A stretch of DNA of 64,000 nt, taken from the NCBI RefSeq assembly GCF_003254565.1, contig NZ_QJRI01000182.1, positions 248,001 through 312,000 of the forward strand. Reading direction: 5' to 3'. The first letter of the stretch is position 1; the number at the start of each line of letters is the position of its first letter. The position numbers and the translations under genes were made by a program. The notes under the pieces are model-generated. The model was not told the DNA's origin and searched no databases. It saw nothing but the letters and a program-made list of their open reading frames with translations. The DNA is from Flavobacterium nitrogenifigens. GTDB taxonomy: Bacteria > Bacteroidota > Bacteroidia > Flavobacteriales > Flavobacteriaceae. Positions 8,708 through 17,355 of the stretch are shown here, piece by piece.

Positions 8708-9388
8708 ATGAAAAAATATCTACTTTACGCTTTTGTTTTATGTTTCGGTTTAAGTCATGCTCAGAATAGAATCAATGAAAATTTGAAAAAAGAGCTAGAT
8801 TCTATCATGAAATCGGATCAGATTCTTAGAGAATATATCAATTTTGATACTTCTGAAGATCGAAAAAAGGAAATAGTAAAAGAACTCGGGCGTGAAAATG
8901 ATCCGAATTTTAGAAAGGGCATTTGGCTTGAAATGCAAAAAAGAGATTCTCTTAACTTGATTAAGGTTGAAGGAATTATTAAGCAGTATGGCTATCCAGG
9001 AAAAAATTTAGTTGGCGAACCAACCAATATTGCGGTATGGTACGTTATTCAGCATAGTTCGAAAATTGGAGAATATTTGCCAATGATCGAACAGGAAGCG
9101 AAAAAGAAGGAGATACCTTTTACTTACTTTGCTAAAATGCAAGATCGTTATCTAACCCAGCAAGGAAAAGAACAGATTTATGGAACACAGGGCCAGATGA
9201 AACAAATAACAAACAAGCAGACAGGAAAAAAAGAGTTTTTTAATTATGTTTCACCAATTCAAAATCCTGCTAAAGTTAACGATCGAAGAAAGAAAGCTGG
9301 TTTTACAACCACAGTTGAAGAAAATGCAAAAGAAATGGGAATGGAATACAAGGTTTATACCTTGGATGAAATTAAGAAAATGGACTAG
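8708..9388 (+). CDS. Secreted DUF6624-family protein
   Basis: 226 residues with a signal peptide (MKKYLLYAFVLCFGLSHAQ, cleavage near residue 18). The body carries the DUF6624 pattern: LKKELDSIMKSDQ (26-38), an IIKQYGYPGKNLVGEP segment (about 92-107), an aligned QHSS (about 115-118), FAKMQDRYLTQQGKEQIYGTQ (about 140-160) and VNDRRKKAGF near 194-203. No biochemical role is known to me. The terminator before and hairpin after make it a single-gene unit. Confidence 0.75.
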   Translation: MKKYLLYAFVLCFGLSHAQNRINENLKKELDSIMKSDQILREYINFDTSEDRKKEIVKELGRENDPNFRKGIWLEMQKRDSLNLIKVEGIIKQYGYPGKNLVGEPTNIAVWYVIQHSSKIGEYLPMIEQEAKKKEIPFTYFAKMQDRYLTQQGKEQIYGTQGQMKQITNKQTGKKEFFNYVSPIQNPAKVNDRRKKAGFTTTVEENAKEMGMEYKVYTLDEIKKMD

Positions 9389-9402
9389 TTTTTTTTGTGT
9401 CT

Positions 9403-9450
9403 AAACTACAATCTTTCTGTTTTATAGGCTGTTGTAGTTTTTGTTTTTTT
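9403..9450 (+). terminator. Terminator after the DUF6624 gene
   Basis: Stem AAACTACAA / TTGTAGTTT (9403-9411 and 9432-9440) followed by a T-rich tail. Confidence 0.75.
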
Positions 9451-9488
9451 TATGATTATTCTTATTCTAAAAGCCGACCAAAATTCAT

Positions 9489-9496
9489 TAAATTTG
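9489..9496 (+). promoter_or_regulatory. Putative -7 promoter element of the mutL operon
   Basis: TAAATTTG, matching TAnnTTTG, 53 bases before the mutL ATG. Confidence 0.45.
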
Positions 9497-9549
9497 TACT
9501 TCTTGGTTTGCAAAAAACCAAATCTAACTTTTAAACCTATTTTTGCTTA

Positions 9550-11490
9550 ATGTCGAGTATTATTCAATTGCTTCCTGATCACGTTGCTAACCAAATTGCT
9601 GCTGGAGAAGTGGTTCAAAGACCAGCTTCAGTCGTAAAAGAATTGTTAGAAAATGCGGTCGATGCCAAAGCAACTGATATCAAATTAATTATAAAAGATG
9701 CTGGTAAATCGCTAGTGCAAGTTATCGATAACGGAGTCGGAATGACTGTTACTGATGCTCGCTTGTGTTTTGCCCGCCATGCAACTTCAAAAATCCGTCA
9801 GGCTGAAGATTTGTTTTCACTTGGAACAAAAGGTTTCCGTGGAGAAGCGTTGGCCTCTATTGCGGCAATCGCCCACATGGAGATGAAAACAAAACAAGAT
9901 CAAGACGAACTTGGAACGCACATTGTAATTGAGGGAAGTAAATTTGTTTCGCAAGAGGTGGCCGTTTTGCCAAAAGGAACTTCGTTTGCGGTTAAAAACT
10001 TATTTTTTAATATTCCTGCTCGCCGTAATTTCTTAAAGTCAGATACGGTTGAATTTCGTCACGTAATGGATGAATTTCAGCGTGTAGCATTGGCACATCC
10101 AAATATTCATTTTAGTTTTTATCATAACGGAAGCGAAATGTACAATCTTCCTGCAGCAGGATACCGTCAGAGAATTGTAGGTATAATGTCTGGAAAAACA
10201 AATGAAAAGTTAGTTCCTGTAAACGAAGATACTGAGATTATCAATGTTCAAGGTTTTGTATGCAAACCTGAGTTTGCAAAGAAAAATAGGGGAGAGCAGT
10301 TCTTTTTTGTAAACGATCGATTTATAAAAAGCAGTTTCCTTCACCATGCCGTTATGTCTGCATACGACGGATTGCTGAAAGATGGTTCTCAGCCAAGTTA
10401 TTTCTTATACCTGCAAGTTCCGCCAAATACAATTGATATCAATATTCATCCAACTAAGACAGAAATTAAGTTTGATGATGAGCAAGCTCTTTATGCTATT
10501 CTACGTGCATCCATCAAACATAGTTTAGGACAGTTTAATGTTGCTCCAGTTTTAGATTTCGATAGAGATGCCAATTTAGATACGCCATATCATTATAAAG
10601 ATGTAGAAGTTGGAATTCCCACCATTCAGGTTGATGGAACTTTTAATCCTTTTACTGATGATAAAACCAATCAGCATTATAGTAAAGCTGCTTCGGGCTC
10701 GTCTGGATATAGTTCGGGTTCTTCTTTTTCGTCTTCATCAGGATCATCATCTTCTGGATCGTCGTATTCAGGATATTCTAAAAGAGTAGAGCCAACTGCA
10801 AGCTGGGAAAGTCTGTATGTTGGTTTGGATGTTGAAAATCCTGAAAGCATAGAAAGTTCGCCTTTTACATTCGAAAACGAGGAAGTAACTTCTTCTTTGT
10901 TTGATGATGAAGAAGTAGAACAAGCAACGCAAAAAACGTATCAAATACATAAAAAATACATTGTATCGCCAATAAAATCAGGAATGATTATTGTGGATCA
11001 GCAGCGTGCGCATCAGCGAATTTTGTACGAACAATTTTTGCTGAATATGACCGTAAATCAAGCTTCGAGCCAGCAGTTGCTTTTTCCTTTAGACTTGTTT
11101 TATTCGGCATCTGAAATGGAATTAATCGAAGAGTTAAAACCTTCGCTAGCAACAACTGGATTTGTCTTTGATGAAAGCAAAACTGATCATGTCGTAATTT
11201 CGGGAATTCCTGTAAATATCACAGAAAGCGAAGTTTCGCAGGTAATTGAGCAATTGTTGAGCGATTTGCAAGACGGAATTCCGGCAAACAGCTACAGTCA
11301 GAACGATACAATTGCCAAGTCAATGGCTAAAAGTTTAGCGGTTAAAACAGGATCTTATTTAACCGAAAAAGAACAAGATAATTTGGTAAACGGTTTGTTT
11401 GCCTGTAAAGATCCAAATATTTCACCTTTTCAAAAACCTACTTTCATCACGATGCGTGTTGAAGATATAGATAAAAAGTTTGCCGTATGA
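9550..11490 (+). CDS. mutL: DNA mismatch repair protein MutL
   Basis: Couples MutS mismatch recognition to strand incision and removal. The N-terminal GHKL ATPase shows ELLENAVDAKAT (31-42), VIDNGVGM (58-65), HATSKI (77-82) and TKGFRGEALASI (93-104). A Ser/Gly-only linker occupies about residues 382-410. The C-terminal dimerisation/endonuclease domain follows. Its metal-binding motif, normally DQHA(x)2E(x)4E, reads DQQRAHQRILYE at 483-494, lacking the usual His and the middle Glu, so nicking activity is uncertain. It starts an operon: its stop overlaps the next start by 4 bases (ATGA). Confidence 0.96.
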   Translation: MSSIIQLLPDHVANQIAAGEVVQRPASVVKELLENAVDAKATDIKLIIKDAGKSLVQVIDNGVGMTVTDARLCFARHATSKIRQAEDLFSLGTKGFRGEALASIAAIAHMEMKTKQDQDELGTHIVIEGSKFVSQEVAVLPKGTSFAVKNLFFNIPARRNFLKSDTVEFRHVMDEFQRVALAHPNIHFSFYHNGSEMYNLPAAGYRQRIVGIMSGKTNEKLVPVNEDTEIINVQGFVCKPEFAKKNRGEQFFFVNDRFIKSSFLHHAVMSAYDGLLKDGSQPSYFLYLQVPPNTIDINIHPTKTEIKFDDEQALYAILRASIKHSLGQFNVAPVLDFDRDANLDTPYHYKDVEVGIPTIQVDGTFNPFTDDKTNQHYSKAASGSSGYSSGSSFSSSSGSSSSGSSYSGYSKRVEPTASWESLYVGLDVENPESIESSPFTFENEEVTSSLFDDEEVEQATQKTYQIHKKYIVSPIKSGMIIVDQQRAHQRILYEQFLLNMTVNQASSQQLLFPLDLFYSASEMELIEELKPSLATTGFVFDESKTDHVVISGIPVNITESEVSQVIEQLLSDLQDGIPANSYSQNDTIAKSMAKSLAVKTGSYLTEKEQDNLVNGLFACKDPNISPFQKPTFITMRVEDIDKKFAV

Positions 11491-12236
11491 TGAATATGAC
11501 TCCAGTAGTTAAACAACTGCTAATTATTAATATTATTTTTTTTATTGGTTCTCAGTTGGTGCCAATATCTTACGAGTATTTTGCGATGTTCTTTCCAGAA
11601 AATCCAAGTTTCCGAGTATGGCAGCCTATTACGCATATGTTTATGCATGGCGGGATTATGCATATTGCGTTTAACATGTTTGCATTGGTTTCTTTTGGAT
11701 CTGCTTTAGAGCATTTTTGGGGAGGTAAAAAGTTTTTATTTTTTTACATCTCTTGTGGTTTGGGTTCGGCATTGCTTCATACAGCGGTAAATTATTACTT
11801 TTTTGAGGATACAATTAATATCTTAACGGCAAATGGTTTTCATAAGGCTGATATCTTAAATATCTTAAGTCAGGGAAAAATCGACACAAGATGGCAAACT
11901 TTAGTAAATCCAGCTCAATTTGATGGATTTACAAGTGCTTATATTGGAACTGTTGTTGGGGCTTCTGGTGCTATTTACGGTTTGCTTACGGCTTTTGCTT
12001 TTATGTTTCCAAATGCAGAATTGGCACTTTTGTTTATTCCAGTTCCGATCAAAGCTAAATACTTTGTTCCTGGACTTTTATTAATGGATTTGTTTTTAGG
12101 TGTTAAAGGTACTTCTCTGTTTGGAGGAGGGGGAACAGGGATTGCGCATTTTGCCCATGTTGGTGGTGCGATTACTGGTTTTTTAATGATGTGGTACTGG
12201 AAAAAAAATCAGTTTAATAACAACCGTTGGAATTAA
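11487..12236 (+). CDS. Rhomboid intramembrane serine protease (first of two)
   Basis: 249 residues and about six membrane helices. The catalytic dyad is visible: Ser160 in GASGAIYG (158-165) and His224 in AHFAHVGGAITG (220-231). The oxyanion/L1-loop region WQPITHMFMHGGIMHIAFNM (45-64) carries the HxxxN element typical of rhomboids. It would cleave membrane protein substrates within or near the bilayer; substrates are unknown. Translation is coupled to mutL by the ATGA overlap. Tandem rhomboids downstream of mutL are a common flavobacterial arrangement. Confidence 0.93.
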   Translation: MMNMTPVVKQLLIINIIFFIGSQLVPISYEYFAMFFPENPSFRVWQPITHMFMHGGIMHIAFNMFALVSFGSALEHFWGGKKFLFFYISCGLGSALLHTAVNYYFFEDTINILTANGFHKADILNILSQGKIDTRWQTLVNPAQFDGFTSAYIGTVVGASGAIYGLLTAFAFMFPNAELALLFIPVPIKAKYFVPGLLLMDLFLGVKGTSLFGGGGTGIAHFAHVGGAITGFLMMWYWKKNQFNNNRWN

Positions 12237-12278
12237 TTTTTAACTTTAAAGTACGAATTCTAAAATAGAAGAATTTTT

Positions 12279-13142
12279 ATGAATATTCTAGACGATTTAA
12301 AATTACAGTATCGATTGGGTGGTATCTCTATGCGAGTTATGTATTGGAACATAGCATGTTTTATTGTATCACTTATCTTTTTCTATCAATTTTCAGTAGG
12401 TCAGTTTGCATTTCCAAATTGGCTGGCTTTGTCGTCAGATCCTCAGGTTTTTATGTTTAAACCTTGGACTTTTTTAACCTATGCTTTTTTTCACGACGGA
12501 TTTTTCCATCTGTTATTCAATATGATGGTGCTTAATTTTGCAAGCACTTTGTTCTTGACTTATTTTACTCAAAAACAATATTTAGGATTATATCTTTTAA
12601 GTGCTCTTTTTGCAGGAGTTGCTTTTGCGCTGAGTTTTTATTTTTCTAATATCACCGGTTCCATTGTTGGAGCTTCTGCTGCTATTATGGCTATTTTGGT
12701 GGCGGCAACCACTTATTCTCCTTTAATGAATGTGCGATTGTTTCTCTTTGGAAATGTGAAACTCTGGCATATAACAGCTGTTATTCTGATTTTAGATTTA
12801 ATGCAGTTCCGTTTAGGGAATATGGGCGGACATATTTCGCATCTTGCGGGTGCTTTCTTCGGATTTGCCTATATTAAATTGCTTCAAAACGGTACCGATT
12901 TAAGTATCATTGTTTCTAAAACGTTAGATTTCTTTGTAAATCTTTTTAGAAAATCTCCTACGACCCCATTTACAAAAGTTCATAAAAATTACAAAAAACC
13001 TACAGAAAAAACGACATCAAGAATTGTTACGAAAGATAAAACGCAACAGCAGATTGATGAAATTTTAGACAAAATAAGCCAGTCGGGATACGATTGTCTG
13101 ACAAAGGAAGAAAAAGAGTTTTTATTTAAAGCTGGAAAATAA
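12279..13142 (+). CDS. Rhomboid-family protease with C-terminal DUF6576-like tail (second of two)
   Basis: 287 residues. The core has WTFLTYAFFHDGFFHLLFNM (63-82), the serine motif as GASAAI (131-136, Ser133; the usual glycine after Ser is Ala) and His188 in GGHISHLAGAFFG (183-195). After the last helix an approximately 80-residue soluble tail ends with a conserved segment, IDEILDKISQSGYDCLTKEE (about 259-278), like the short domain called DUF6576. It follows the first rhomboid gene by 42 bases and precedes an EEP-family gene by 19, so one transcript is likely. Confidence 0.88.
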   Translation: MNILDDLKLQYRLGGISMRVMYWNIACFIVSLIFFYQFSVGQFAFPNWLALSSDPQVFMFKPWTFLTYAFFHDGFFHLLFNMMVLNFASTLFLTYFTQKQYLGLYLLSALFAGVAFALSFYFSNITGSIVGASAAIMAILVAATTYSPLMNVRLFLFGNVKLWHITAVILILDLMQFRLGNMGGHISHLAGAFFGFAYIKLLQNGTDLSIIVSKTLDFFVNLFRKSPTTPFTKVHKNYKKPTEKTTSRIVTKDKTQQQIDEILDKISQSGYDCLTKEEKEFLFKAGK

Positions 13143-13161
13143 ACTTGTAGGAGACTTAAAT

Positions 13162-14208
13162 ATGAAAAACCTTTCTTGGTTTAATAAAATAATGTTCTTT
13201 TTGAACATAGTGCTTACTGTGCTTACATTTAGCGTCTATGTTTTGCCTTTTTTAGCACCTAAAAGTTTTCCGCTTTTATCGGTGCTTACTTTGTTTATGC
13301 CTGCTTTTTTTGTGGCTAATATATTGTTCTTTATCTATTGGGGAATTCAGTTTAAAAAACGTCTTATTTTGTCTGGTTTGGTTCTGCTGACCGGAATTAC
13401 GTTCATCAGTAAGTTTTATAAGTTTTCTGGAAAAGAATATGTGAAAGACGAAAAGGATTTCTCTGTAATGAGTTACAATGTGCGTCTTTTTAATGTTTTT
13501 AAATGGCTGGATCGTGATGATATTCCGTCAAATATAAAGGCTTTTATAGACGAAAAAGATCCTGATATTTTGTGCATTCAAGAATACTCAAATTCGGCAC
13601 ATTTGGATTTAAAAGTGTATCCGCACCGTTATATTTTTATTGATGGGAAGAAAATTAAAACTGGGCAGGCTATTTTTTCTAAGTTTCCTATTATTGATCA
13701 AGGAAATATCATTTTTCCTAAGTCAGACAATAATGTAGTTTATGCTGATATTAAGCGCGGAAAAGATATTATTCGTGTCTATAATATGCACTTGCAATCC
13801 ATTAAGATATCTCCAGATGTAAGCGAGATTTCTGATGATATTGATAATGTGAATCAGAAAAAATCACAGCGTATTTATGCTAGAATCAGTAAGGGATTCA
13901 CGCAACAGCAAGAACAGGCTGAAATTTTTAAAGAGCATATCAAAAAATGCAATTACCCAATTATTATTTGTGGAGACATGAATAACAGTCCGTTTTCTTA
14001 TGTTTATAGAAGTATCAAAGGCAAGCTAAAAGATGCTTTTGAAGAAGCAGGAAAAGGTTTTGGTGCAACTTATAAGTTTAGATATTACCCTGCAAGAATC
14101 GACTACATTTTTACAGACAGTAAAATGAAAGTAAAGCAGTTTGAAAGCTTTTCTGACTTTGAAAATTCAGATCATTATCCTATTATGACAAGACTTTCGG
14201 TGGAATGA
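13162..14208 (+). CDS. Membrane-anchored endonuclease/exonuclease/phosphatase-family protein
   Basis: 348 residues. Three membrane helices (about 10-30, 38-62 and 70-88) are followed by an EEP domain from about residue 100. EEP landmarks: VMSYNVRLFN (Asn, about 101-110), DILCIQEYSN (metal-binding Glu), VYNMHLQS (catalytic His region), ICGDMNNSPFSYVY (Asp and Asn) and the C-terminal NSDHYPI (Asp-His). The domain should hydrolyse phosphodiester or phosphomonoester bonds on the outer side of the inner membrane; nuclease versus lipid/sugar phosphatase cannot be decided. Last gene of the mutL operon. Confidence 0.88.
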   Translation: MKNLSWFNKIMFFLNIVLTVLTFSVYVLPFLAPKSFPLLSVLTLFMPAFFVANILFFIYWGIQFKKRLILSGLVLLTGITFISKFYKFSGKEYVKDEKDFSVMSYNVRLFNVFKWLDRDDIPSNIKAFIDEKDPDILCIQEYSNSAHLDLKVYPHRYIFIDGKKIKTGQAIFSKFPIIDQGNIIFPKSDNNVVYADIKRGKDIIRVYNMHLQSIKISPDVSEISDDIDNVNQKKSQRIYARISKGFTQQQEQAEIFKEHIKKCNYPIIICGDMNNSPFSYVYRSIKGKLKDAFEEAGKGFGATYKFRYYPARIDYIFTDSKMKVKQFESFSDFENSDHYPIMTRLSVE

Positions 14209-14215
14209 TTTTTTT

Positions 14216-14293
14216 AGTCGAAAGTAGAAAGTAGAAAGTCAAAAGTCGAAAGTCAAAAGTGTAATTCACAATTTACAATTCACAATTCACAAC
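14216..14293. repeat. Short tandem repeats between convergent genes
   Basis: Six imperfect units of the (G)AAAGT(A/C) type, followed by four units of the AATTCACAA/AATTTACAA type. It fills the gap between the EEP gene and the wbqC-like gene. Slippage-prone; no function suggested. Confidence 0.7.
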
Positions 14294-14908
14294 TTATATG
14301 ATTTTCTGCGTTTTTAAATAATCCATTGCAAATTTACCTTCATTAAAAAGCAAATCTAAAACACTTAAATTGTTGATAAAACCATGTTTGTCATCAAATA
14401 CTTGAGTGTATTTTTCAAAAGAATTAGTGTCTTTTTTACCGTTTGCCAAATATCTGAAATCGGTAAGATCAGCAACTTCATGAAAGTATTCTGTAGTTTT
14501 TCCGAATTCCAGTTTCATTCGAAGGCATTTCGTCACAACGTCTAAAACTTCGAAGTTTAAATCCATCAAAAATTGGTGTTTTTTCTCGAAAATAGGAGTA
14601 ATGTCATCTTCGAAATATTCAAAGAAAGGTGAGCTTCTGTATGCAGCTTCAAGCGATTTAAAATGCTGTTTCTGCCAATCAAATTCGTTTTCGATCAAAA
14701 TGTCTTTGGTCTTTTGATGCGCTGCTTTAGAATGCTTAACAGGGATATTTAATAATTGAATTCCGTTTGGACTATAGATATAGGTTCTATTTCTATTGGT
14801 CTGTTTCTGAAAATTGTCTTCCATTTCAAAAGTAATACTGTCAGATTGTGCTATAACAGCAAAATGACTAATAGATGGGAAATATGTTGGAAGTATTATG
14901 GAATTCAT
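14294..14908 (-). CDS. WbqC-family protein
   Basis: 204 residues. It opens with IILPTYFPSISHFAVIAQSD (4-23), the family's N-terminal signature, followed by QTNRNRTYIYSPNGIQLLNIPV (36-57), KHSKAAHQKTKDI (58-70) and WQKQHFKSLEAAYRSSPFFEY (77-97). WbqC proteins are often found in O-antigen clusters and their biochemical role is unproved. Here the gene is last in a run that begins with parA and includes lepB, a synteny I associate with Bacteroidota. A strong hairpin separates it from lepB. Confidence 0.88.
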   Translation of the reverse strand: MNSIILPTYFPSISHFAVIAQSDSITFEMEDNFQKQTNRNRTYIYSPNGIQLLNIPVKHSKAAHQKTKDILIENEFDWQKQHFKSLEAAYRSSPFFEYFEDDITPIFEKKHQFLMDLNFEVLDVVTKCLRMKLEFGKTTEYFHEVADLTDFRYLANGKKDTNSFEKYTQVFDDKHGFINNLSVLDLLFNEGKFAMDYLKTQKII

Positions 14909-14929
14909 AGTTTTAATTCTTGTTTAAAC

Positions 14930-14985
14930 GTTTCAGGTTTCAAGCTTCAAGTTTTTGTGTGAACTTGAAACTTGAAACCTGAAAC
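14930..14985. repeat. Inverted repeat between lepB and the wbqC-like gene
   Basis: 24-bp arms with one mismatch (GTTTCAGGTTTCAAGCTTCA… against its complement) and an 8-base loop. Each arm is itself built of TTTCAAG-like repeats. It could terminate lepB or only be a dispersed hairpin. Confidence 0.75.
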
Positions 14986-15004
14986 AAAAATAACTTATTT
15001 TTTA

Positions 15005-16558
15005 TTATGCTTTATTCTCTCTTCTTTTTTTCCAGATAAAATCTCCAACGAAATAAATAGCTAGAAGTATTAAGAAGTATTTAAAGTAAGAGTGAGGCTG
15101 GCCTTCTCCATCTACAGTGGTAAATACTCTACTCCAGCGAACTTTGTTGATGCCTTTACCGTTAGTGTCCCAGCTCATCCAAATGAATACTGGTTTTCCT
15201 ACGATATGATCTTCTGGAACATACCCCCAGTAACGACTATCTTCTGAGTTATGACGGTTGTCTCCCATCATCCAGTAGTAGTTCTGTTTGAAGGTGTATG
15301 TTGTTGCCGGTTTTCCGTTAATTATGAATTTTGAACCTTGCAATTCTAAGGTGTTTCCTTCATAATTGGTAATAATCTCTTTATAGAAAGGAAGAGACTC
15401 ATTTGTTAAAGCAACTGTTTTTCCTGCCTCAGGAATATAAATTGGTCCCATATTGTCTTGGTTCCATTTGTTAATGTGAGGGAAAATGTCGTTGTTGTCT
15501 CCTGTGTCTACTTTTCTGATTACGGCAGTAACTCCTGGAGTGTGTTTGAATCTTTCTGCTCCAGCTTCTGTTAAGGCTCCTAAATAAAGGGTGTCTCTTT
15601 TTTCTGTTCTAAAGCCTGCAGGATCTGTAATGTCTAATTCTTTGAAAATAGTTTCAAAGTCAATTGGTGTTTTTCCGTCTAATGCTACAGCGTATGAATA
15701 TTGTGGTTTAGCTCTTTCTGGTAAAACTAATTTTTTCCCGTTAATAAAAACATAACCATCTTTTATTGATAAACTGTCTCCAGGAATACCAACGCATCTT
15801 TTTACATAATTTGATTTTTTGTCAATTGGTTTAATTACACCAGGTCTTCCTTTTGGCTCAAAGAAATAGTGAACCGTATCGACAGGCCAGTTAAAGACGA
15901 CAATATCACAACGGTTTATTTTCTGAAAAGCAGGTAGTCTTAAGTATGGCAATTGTGGCCAGCTTAAATACGATTTGCTCTTTGTCATAGGAATAGAGTC
16001 GTGAACCATTGGCAATGCAACAGTTGTCATCGGAACTCTAGGTCCATAGTTTAATTTGCTTACAAATAAGAAATCACCAATCAATAAAGATTTTTCTAAT
16101 GACGATGTCGGAATAGTATAAGGCTGTACAACATAAGTATGTACTAATGTTGCTACGATGATGGCAAATAATAAAGAACTAACAGTATCTGCAGCTTTAT
16201 TTTCTGGAGTTAGTTTACGGTCTTTATTGTATTCTAATTTGTGAGTATAATTGACCACATGGATATAAAAACCTAAAGTAAAAAGACCTAGAATAGTATC
16301 TAAAGTTGATTTTTTACCAAATGTTCTTAGTGTTTCTATCCATACAACAGGAAACATAATTAGGTTGATGATTGGAATAAAAAGCAATATTGTCCACCAT
16401 GTTGGGCGTCCAATAATCTTCATTAAAACAATGGAATTGTATACGGGAATTGCAGCTTCCCAGCTTTTTCTTCCTGCTGCCTGATATAATTTCCATGTTC
16501 CAAGAAAGTGAATAATTTGAACACCTAGGAAAAATACGAACCAAGAGTAAAATGTCAT
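15005..16558 (-). CDS. lepB: Signal peptidase I with an N-terminal membrane extension
   Basis: Cleaves signal peptides from exported proteins at the outer face of the inner membrane. The catalytic core shows IPTSSLEKSLLIGDFLFVSK (149-168; Ser153 in the usual SM position is followed by Leu), CDIVVFNWP (217-225), YVKRCVGIPGDSL (251-263; general base Lys253) and MMGDNRHNSEDSRYWG (about 428-443). At 517 residues it is much longer than E. coli LepB (324). The first 110 residues form extra helices (about 3-20, 55-75 and 86-105) of the DUF5684 type. A final helix lies near the C-terminus. This long form is usual in Bacteroidota. Confidence 0.95.
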   Translation of the reverse strand: MTFYSWFVFFLGVQIIHFLGTWKLYQAAGRKSWEAAIPVYNSIVLMKIIGRPTWWTILLFIPIINLIMFPVVWIETLRTFGKKSTLDTILGLFTLGFYIHVVNYTHKLEYNKDRKLTPENKAADTVSSLLFAIIVATLVHTYVVQPYTIPTSSLEKSLLIGDFLFVSKLNYGPRVPMTTVALPMVHDSIPMTKSKSYLSWPQLPYLRLPAFQKINRCDIVVFNWPVDTVHYFFEPKGRPGVIKPIDKKSNYVKRCVGIPGDSLSIKDGYVFINGKKLVLPERAKPQYSYAVALDGKTPIDFETIFKELDITDPAGFRTEKRDTLYLGALTEAGAERFKHTPGVTAVIRKVDTGDNNDIFPHINKWNQDNMGPIYIPEAGKTVALTNESLPFYKEIITNYEGNTLELQGSKFIINGKPATTYTFKQNYYWMMGDNRHNSEDSRYWGYVPEDHIVGKPVFIWMSWDTNGKGINKVRWSRVFTTVDGEGQPHSYFKYFLILLAIYFVGDFIWKKRRENKA

Positions 16559-16615
16559 AATATTGTATTTTAAGTTTTAAACTCAAGCTTTTGAAGATCT
16601 TGAGTTTTGGTCAAT

Positions 16616-17317
16616 TTATTGTAAGTTTAGTACATCTTTCATAGAGAAAATTCCCTGTTTTCCTGCCAACCATTCTGCAGCAATAACAGCACCAAGAGCA
16701 AAACCTTCGCGGTTGTGAGCAGTATGTTTGATTTCGATGCTATCAATAGCAGAGTCGTAATTTACAGTGTGAGTGCCGGGTACTTCTCCGATTCTTTTTG
16801 CTTCAATATGAATTTCGTTTGCTTTTGCTTCTTCTAAAGTCCAGTTAGCGTAATTGCTGTTTTCAATAACGCCTTGAGCTAAAGAAATAGCGGTTCCACT
16901 TGGGGCATCAAGTTTATGGATATGGTGAATCTCTTCCATCGAAACTTTATAAGAATCGAATTGTTTCATGATTTTAGCTAAATACTCATTCAGTCCGAAG
17001 AAGATATTTACTCCTAAACTGAAATTAGAACTAGAAATAAATCCTCCTTTTTTCTCGTTGCAAAGCGCAATCATTTCGTCATAATGTTCTAACCATCCAG
17101 TTGTTCCAGAAACTACAGGAACATTAGCATTAAAAGAAGCAGAAATATTGCTAACCGCTGCTGATGGAACGCTGAAATCAATGGCAACATCGGCTGTCGA
17201 AAGTCCGTCGTAGGTGTTAAATTCATCTTTCTTTAAAACTATTTCATGACCTCTTTCTAAAGCAATTCTTTCGATTACTTTACCCATTTTTCCGTATCCT
17301 AAAAGCGCGATTTTCAT
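16616..17317 (-). CDS. dapB: 4-hydroxy-tetrahydrodipicolinate reductase
   Basis: Reduces hydroxy-tetrahydrodipicolinate in the diaminopimelate/lysine pathway, supplying the peptidoglycan cross-linking amino acid. 233 residues, close to the short DapB form. N-terminal Rossmann motif ALLGYGKMGKVIER (3-16); VVSGTTGWLE (about 91-100); SSNFSLGVN (about 116-124); and the diagnostic EEIHHIHKLDAPSGTA (about 148-163) with catalytic His and Lys. It follows the DUF5683 gene by 38 bases and precedes lepB by 57, all on the minus strand. Confidence 0.96.
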   Translation of the reverse strand: MKIALLGYGKMGKVIERIALERGHEIVLKKDEFNTYDGLSTADVAIDFSVPSAAVSNISASFNANVPVVSGTTGWLEHYDEMIALCNEKKGGFISSSNFSLGVNIFFGLNEYLAKIMKQFDSYKVSMEEIHHIHKLDAPSGTAISLAQGVIENSNYANWTLEEAKANEIHIEAKRIGEVPGTHTVNYDSAIDSIEIKHTAHNREGFALGAVIAAEWLAGKQGIFSMKDVLNLQ

Positions 17318-17355
17318 TATGATTTGTTTTTGATTTTTAAATAGAATATGATCTA

